A stretch of 64,000 nucleotides of DNA from Thermoflexus sp040289485 (GTDB lineage Bacteria > Chloroflexota > Anaerolineae > Thermoflexales > Thermoflexaceae): NCBI RefSeq assembly GCF_040289485.1, contig NZ_PSLG01000002.1, positions 1 through 64,000 of the forward strand. The letters run 5' to 3'. The notes below the pieces were generated by a model. That model made no database searches. It was not told the origin of the DNA and was given only the letters and a program-made list of their open reading frames with translations. How positions within the stretch are numbered: position 1 is the first letter of the stretch; every line of letters begins with the position of its first letter. Both the position numbers and the translations under genes were made by a program. This document shows positions 59,778 through 64,000 of the stretch, piece by piece.

Positions 59778-62700
59778 TTACGGGGTGATCTCGAATAACG
59801 TCCCCTCGCTCTGGCCGTAGATCTCGGGGAAGTAAAAGGCGTAGGCCCGGGCGGGGCGCGTCCGGAACCGACCCGCCCAGCCGGCCCGGACCAGATAGGT
59901 GTATTCATAGGTGCCCGCGGGGAGAAACTCGGCGAAGAGGGCCGCCCGGTCGTCATAGAGGGCTGCATGCCCGAACCACCACCAGCCCCATCCGCCGTAG
60001 CCCCCGAAGGGATCCTCCGCATTCCCCCGCTCGGGCGTCGGCGGCCGGCCCGCCTGCGGCGTGGTCTTCAGCGAGGGGTCCAGGGCTTCCATCCCCGCCG
60101 GGTAGGGATCCTCCAGCACGAGATGATGAACCGAGCGGGGGACCACCAGGGTCAGACGGACGGTCAGGACCTCACCGGCGCGGGCGGTGGTCACCGGGGT
60201 GCAGGCTTTGCGCCGGTCTTTCAAACACGGGTCGTCCAGCCGCAGATACTGGCGGAAGACGGTCAGGCCCCGGGACCGCGGGGCGATCCGTTCCACCGGT
60301 TCCTCCAGACCCAGGTGGATCGTGTAATACAGGACGCCGGGGCCCTCGCTCCGCGAGAAGCGCACCGCGTTGCCGACCTCCCGCCGGAGCGCCGAGAGGT
60401 TCTGGCGCAAGACCACCGTCTCGGCGATCCGGTCCGGCGTGACCGCTCCGGAGCCCAGGGATCGGTCGTTCAGATCCACACTCCAAGTGTAGTTCCCCCT
60501 CAGTTCCCCGGTTTGGGCCATCCACTCGGTCAGGGCCAGGAGCGCCCAGGCCGTCTCCTGGGTGGTCTCCCAGCGATCGGCGTGGCGGGCGGCCATCAAG
60601 CCCCGCACCGCCGATAAGGCCAGCGGGTTCCCTGGCTCCCGCCGCAGCAGGGCCAGCAGGGCGATGGCCGTGGTCCGGGTGTCGGTGCTCCAGTTGAAGT
60701 CGTCCACGCCCCGCTCTTCCCACCAGGCGCCGGTGGCCGTGACCTGAGCCTTCTCCACCAGATCGCTCATCAACGTCTTCACCAGCGGATGGTCGGGCTG
60801 AACCTTGCCGACCGCCATCGCCAGGAGGGCACGGGCGTAGAGGGCCAGGTGCTCCTTTTGGGCCTCCCAGAGGGCCACGCTCCGGCCCAGGTCCCCGGCC
60901 CCAGCCTCCGCCATGGCAAAGAGCATGAAGGCCTGCCGGTTGGCCTCCCATTCCGCCAGGTCGCTCGGCGCCTTCAGGGCACGGCGCAGGAAGGCCACCC
61001 CCCGCTCCACCACGTCCCCAGCCACCGGGAAGCCGGCGGCCCGCGCCTGGGCCAGGGCGAAGACCACATACGTCGTGGTGAGGGGATCGCTCTCCATCGA
61101 GGTGAACCATCCCCATCCGCCATCGGCGCGCTGGCCGGTGTAGAGCTTCTGGAGCCCGATGGCGATCTGCCGCCGGAGGTTCTCCTCCAGGCCCGGCCGG
61201 GACAGGCCCAGGCGCCGCAAGGCCTGGTAGGCGGCCACGTTGGGCAGGAAGCGGCTGACGGTCTGCTCGGTGCATTCGAATTCGAAGTGCTCCAGCCAGG
61301 CCAGGCTCTCCAGGGTCGCTGCCGCCAGGGAGGGCGCCAGCCGGATCGTCATCGCCCCGCCCACGACCTCCGGCTCGGGCGGCAGGGCCACGATCTCCTC
61401 TCGCGTCCCAGCTCCCTCCAGCATCCCCCCCGCCGCTACGGTCTCCAGGCCCACGGAGCGCAACACCGGGACGGTGCCGTCCGGCCGGGCCAGAGTGGGC
61501 TTGGTGGCGTCCCGGAGCCCCCCGCCCTCGGCGAAGAAGGTCAGGTCCACCGCGTCCACCCGGTCCACCACGCCGGTCCACTCGAATCGCGCCGCGGCCC
61601 CGGGCCCGATGTCCCCCCGCTGCTCCGCCGGCCCTTCGAGGGTGATCCCCTTGGCCGCCAACCGCACGGCGACCGGGAGGGGCCGATCGGTGTTGTTGTG
61701 GACGGCCGCCCCCAGCACCACGCGGTCGCCGGCCACGAAGAAGCGGGGAACGCTGGGCCGGATCAGCAAGTCTTTGGTGCTGCGGACGTCCAGGGTGGCC
61801 TCTCCCACCCGCGTCTCAGGGGTCACCGCTTTCGCAGTGATGCGCCACGTGGTCAGATTGTCCGGCAGGCGCACGGAGAAGACCGCCTTTCCCTCCGCGT
61901 CGGTCTGCAGGGTGGCGTTCCAATAGGCGGTGTCCGGGAACTCCTGGCGGATCTCCCCGAAAGCCTCCGCCGCGCCGCCGCCCCCGCCCTTCCGCTCCCG
62001 GGCGATCCGCAGGGTGACCCGGTTCACGTTGTAGATCAAGGAAGTGCTGGTGGCGATGGACAGGCTCCGTGGGTGGTAGAAGGCCTCCAGGATCGGCGGG
62101 GCGTTGGGATCCACCAGGGCCAGCACCGAGGCGTCCACCACCGCCACCGCCACCTCCGCCTGGACCGGGCGCCCGTCGACGTCGGTGGCCCGCAGGGTCA
62201 CGGTCATGGTCTCCCGCGGTCCGTAGTGGGCGCCGGCGGCCACATCCCGGTCCGGGGTCAGCGTGATCCGGAGCCGCTGGCGCTCGGCCTTCACCCGGAG
62301 GTTCACCGTTCCCATCTTGAAGGCCGGCGCGGGCTCCAGACGATCCACCCCCTTGATCAGGATCACGGAGAGGAAGACGTTGGGCGCGTCCGCCTCGGTG
62401 AGGGGGATGGAGAGGGTGGGGGCGTTGCCCTCCAGCGTCCGCACCTCCGCCCGCCGGATCCGGCCCCGCTCCAGGGTGATCAGGGCGGTGACCGTCCCGG
62501 TGAAGGGGGAGGGGACCAGGACGGTGGCCGTGTCCCCGGGGGCGTATTCCCGGCGATCGGCCACCAGCTCCAGCCGGTCGTTGTTCTCCTGTCGCCAGGC
62601 CACCGCGCCCCGCCCCGACACCCACACGAACTCGGCGCTCCGGATCCGGTGGCCTTCCGCGTCCTGTCCTTCGGCCTTCACCACATAGGTGCCAGGCTCT

Positions 62701-64000
62701 GGCGGGACGAGGGCGATCCGTCCAGACCCCTGGGCATCGGTGCGGAGCGTCCCACTGACCACCGCCGTGTCGCTGTAGGTCCACGTCCACAAGGGCCCCT
62801 GTTCGGTCTCCTGCATCACGCTGAACCACTCCCGCCGGTAAGCCGTCCACGAGAGGGGGATCTCCCCCAGGGGCCGGCCCTCCCAGTCCACCGTGCGAAC
62901 AGTGAGGGTGAGGGGCTGGCCCGCCTCGCCCACGTAGCGCTCGGCCCGCAGCCCGATGTAGAACCGCCCCGCGTGGACCACCGCCTCAGTCCGCCCGGCC
63001 ACCAGGTTGTTGTTGAGATCGGTTACCCGGGCCTCCAGGATGATCACCTGGCTGTCGGCGCGCTTCCCCAGGTCGGCCGGCATGCGGATGATGAAACGCC
63101 CCTGGGCGTCGGTGGTCCCGCTCCCGCTGGCGATCTTCTCCTCCCCCTCGCCCTCATAGGCGCTGTAAGGGTCGAGGTCGGCCCAGGAGAAGGCCTCGAG
63201 ACCGGGTGGGCTGAACCGGTAAGGGCGGGCCCGTGCCGTCCACTCGACCGTGGCCCCAGCCGCCGGGGCGCCGAAGTAGTAAGTGGCCTGCAGCAGCGCC
63301 TGGAGGGTCTCCCCTGCCAGATAGGCCGGCCGGTCCGTGGCCAGGGAGACCTGAAACTCGGGCCGGCGGTAGGCGGCGACCAAGAAAGAGATGGTGTGGG
63401 CGTAAGGGCCGGGCGGGAGATCAGCCATGAGCGTATAGGACCCCAGGGGCGCGTCTGCCGCCAGCGGGAAGTCCCCGTGGGCCGTCCCGAAAGCGCCCAC
63501 GGGGAGGGTAGCGGAATACACCTCCCGGCCCTCCGGGTCCACCAGGCGGATCGGCAGGGTGCGGCTCGGCGGCAAGGTATAGCGGGCGTCGTCGTCGGAC
63601 CGGACGATGGCTTTGAAGCGGACCGTCTGGCCGGGCCGATAGATCGGCTTATCGGTCTGCCAGTAGACCTGGGAACGGGCCGGCTCGTAATCGGCTGGGA
63701 AGCCGAAGGCCCACGGCTCGATACCGTCGGACCAGGGGCTGGCGGCGAGGCCGAAGCGGCCGCCGGGGCTCCCGGCCACGGCGATCCGGAAGCGCCAGAC
63801 CGGGACGGGCTCGCCCCACGTGAAGCGGGCGATGCCATCGGCGTCGGTGGTCGTGGTGCCCAGGCCCTGGAGCGGGCCTTCCTCAGGGCGTCCCAGCAGC
63901 GCCACGGGGATCCGTGGGACCGGGCGGCCCGTCGCCATATCGGTCACCCAGACCAGGGCCTCCTGGGGGCCGACCTTGAGGACCACGTTCAGGTCCACGG
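59778..64000 (-). CDS. alpha-2-macroglobulin family protein (partial, runs off the right edge)
   Basis: At least 1406 residues are visible; the N-terminus lies beyond the window. The visible start has VYWQTDKPIYRPGQTVRFKA + IVRSD, the MG2-type signature. Further macroglobulin domains follow, then the ANG/bait-like region and TYWN(A)TLQTDAEGKAVFSVRL-like sequence (AYWNATLQTDAEGKAVFSVR). The thioester motif CTEQ (codons at 61263-61274) is intact but preceded by Glu rather than the usual Gly. A terpenoid-type alpha/alpha toroid (GQRADGGWGWFTSMESDP) and the receptor-like C-terminal domain complete it. Bacterial members trap proteases in the envelope. The frame is open to the edge. Confidence 0.92.
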   Translation of the reverse strand, partial: VDLNVVLKVGPQEALVWVTDMATGRPVPRIPVALLGRPEEGPLQGLGTTTTDADGIARFTWGEPVPVWRFRIAVAGSPGGRFGLAASPWSDGIEPWAFGFPADYEPARSQVYWQTDKPIYRPGQTVRFKAIVRSDDDARYTLPPSRTLPIRLVDPEGREVYSATLPVGAFGTAHGDFPLAADAPLGSYTLMADLPPGPYAHTISFLVAAYRRPEFQVSLATDRPAYLAGETLQALLQATYYFGAPAAGATVEWTARARPYRFSPPGLEAFSWADLDPYSAYEGEGEEKIASGSGTTDAQGRFIIRMPADLGKRADSQVIILEARVTDLNNNLVAGRTEAVVHAGRFYIGLRAERYVGEAGQPLTLTVRTVDWEGRPLGEIPLSWTAYRREWFSVMQETEQGPLWTWTYSDTAVVSGTLRTDAQGSGRIALVPPEPGTYVVKAEGQDAEGHRIRSAEFVWVSGRGAVAWRQENNDRLELVADRREYAPGDTATVLVPSPFTGTVTALITLERGRIRRAEVRTLEGNAPTLSIPLTEADAPNVFLSVILIKGVDRLEPAPAFKMGTVNLRVKAERQRLRITLTPDRDVAAGAHYGPRETMTVTLRATDVDGRPVQAEVAVAVVDASVLALVDPNAPPILEAFYHPRSLSIATSTSLIYNVNRVTLRIARERKGGGGGAAEAFGEIRQEFPDTAYWNATLQTDAEGKAVFSVRLPDNLTTWRITAKAVTPETRVGEATLDVRSTKDLLIRPSVPRFFVAGDRVVLGAAVHNNTDRPLPVAVRLAAKGITLEGPAEQRGDIGPGAAARFEWTGVVDRVDAVDLTFFAEGGGLRDATKPTLARPDGTVPVLRSVGLETVAAGGMLEGAGTREEIVALPPEPEVVGGAMTIRLAPSLAAATLESLAWLEHFEFECTEQTVSRFLPNVAAYQALRRLGLSRPGLEENLRRQIAIGLQKLYTGQRADGGWGWFTSMESDPLTTTYVVFALAQARAAGFPVAGDVVERGVAFLRRALKAPSDLAEWEANRQAFMLFAMAEAGAGDLGRSVALWEAQKEHLALYARALLAMAVGKVQPDHPLVKTLMSDLVEKAQVTATGAWWEERGVDDFNWSTDTRTTAIALLALLRREPGNPLALSAVRGLMAARHADRWETTQETAWALLALTEWMAQTGELRGNYTWSVDLNDRSLGSGAVTPDRIAETVVLRQNLSALRREVGNAVRFSRSEGPGVLYYTIHLGLEEPVERIAPRSRGLTVFRQYLRLDDPCLKDRRKACTPVTTARAGEVLTVRLTLVVPRSVHHLVLEDPYPAGMEALDPSLKTTPQAGRPPTPERGNAEDPFGGYGGWGWWWFGHAALYDDRAALFAEFLPAGTYEYTYLVRAGWAGRFRTRPARAYAFYFPEIYGQSEGTLFEITP

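Overview
The window is a 64 kb piece of a very GC-rich bacterial chromosome. Its gene content and style suggest a thermophilic Chloroflexota lineage (Anaerolineae/Thermoflexia-like). The pointers are a DnaB-DnaD-like-DnaC-like replication cluster, an RsmD with the APPQY variant of its catalytic motif, secreted proteins carrying a short LYLP-type motif, and many GT39-like membrane proteins. This placement is an inference; no rRNA or tRNA gene is visible. The sequence holds one run of exactly 100 N, so it comes from a scaffolded draft assembly.

Layout. (1) 1-6.1 kb, plus strand: housekeeping genes (FmdB-like zinc ribbon, DUF3048 lipoprotein, nucleotidyltransferase-like protein, YjbQ, NAD synthetase, RsmD, methylmalonyl-CoA epimerase, a GT4), with a decayed DUF763 gene between rsmD and the epimerase. 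(2) 6.1-10.1 kb, minus strand: a double-AAA+ helicase loader, a DnaD-domain protein, dnaB and a DUF151 bifunctional nuclease. (3) 10.3-17.0 kb: histidine ammonia-lyase (plus), then tilS, an alpha/beta hydrolase and a large GT39-type protein (minus). (4) 17.2-38.4 kb, plus strand: an exopolysaccharide or cell-surface glycan locus. It starts with two OmpR-type regulators, the second with a degenerate receiver, and continues with a sugar-nucleotide epimerase, a Wzz/BY-kinase, a flippase, five glycosyltransferase genes, an O-antigen-ligase-like protein, GT-C-like membrane proteins (one a 1304-residue GT2 plus double membrane-domain fusion) and an Asp-box protein. Many genes overlap by 1-4 bases, which implies translational coupling. 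(5) 38.4-55.8 kb, minus strand: secreted or surface proteins (PQQ-type propeller, Tat-exported deacetylase-like protein, DUF11-repeat protein, CBM9-like/DNRLRE protein), an acyltransferase 3, a B12-binding radical SAM enzyme, an esterase, a GT2, a hexapeptide acetyltransferase, and a heptose-phosphate set (hddA-gmhA-gmhB) whose gmhB carries an in-frame amber codon. (6) 55.9-59.8 kb, plus strand: a decaying operon (ABC ATPase fragment, lipoprotein SBP fragments around the gap, an intact permease, a frameshifted flavoprotein and a broken ferredoxin). (7) 59.8-64 kb, minus strand: an alpha-2-macroglobulin gene that runs off the right edge.

Regions 4 and 5 are convergent and meet with only 7 bases between stop codons. 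Together they look like one large programme for building, exporting, modifying and anchoring surface glycans and glycoproteins. The heptose genes would supply GDP- or ADP-activated heptose, and no nucleotidyltransferase for that step is present. The observations I rate highest are the phosphomimetic-looking receiver (Asp to Glu) that opens the glycan locus, the direct-repeat operator candidate in front of it, the tandem-AAA+ helicase loader, the triple-domain glycosyltransferase fusion, and a promoter element shared by two secreted-protein genes that also resets one gene start. I also rate highly the clustered amber codons, which mark decay or sequence error rather than recoding. I did not find a CRISPR array, an insertion sequence, a defence island or an integrase.
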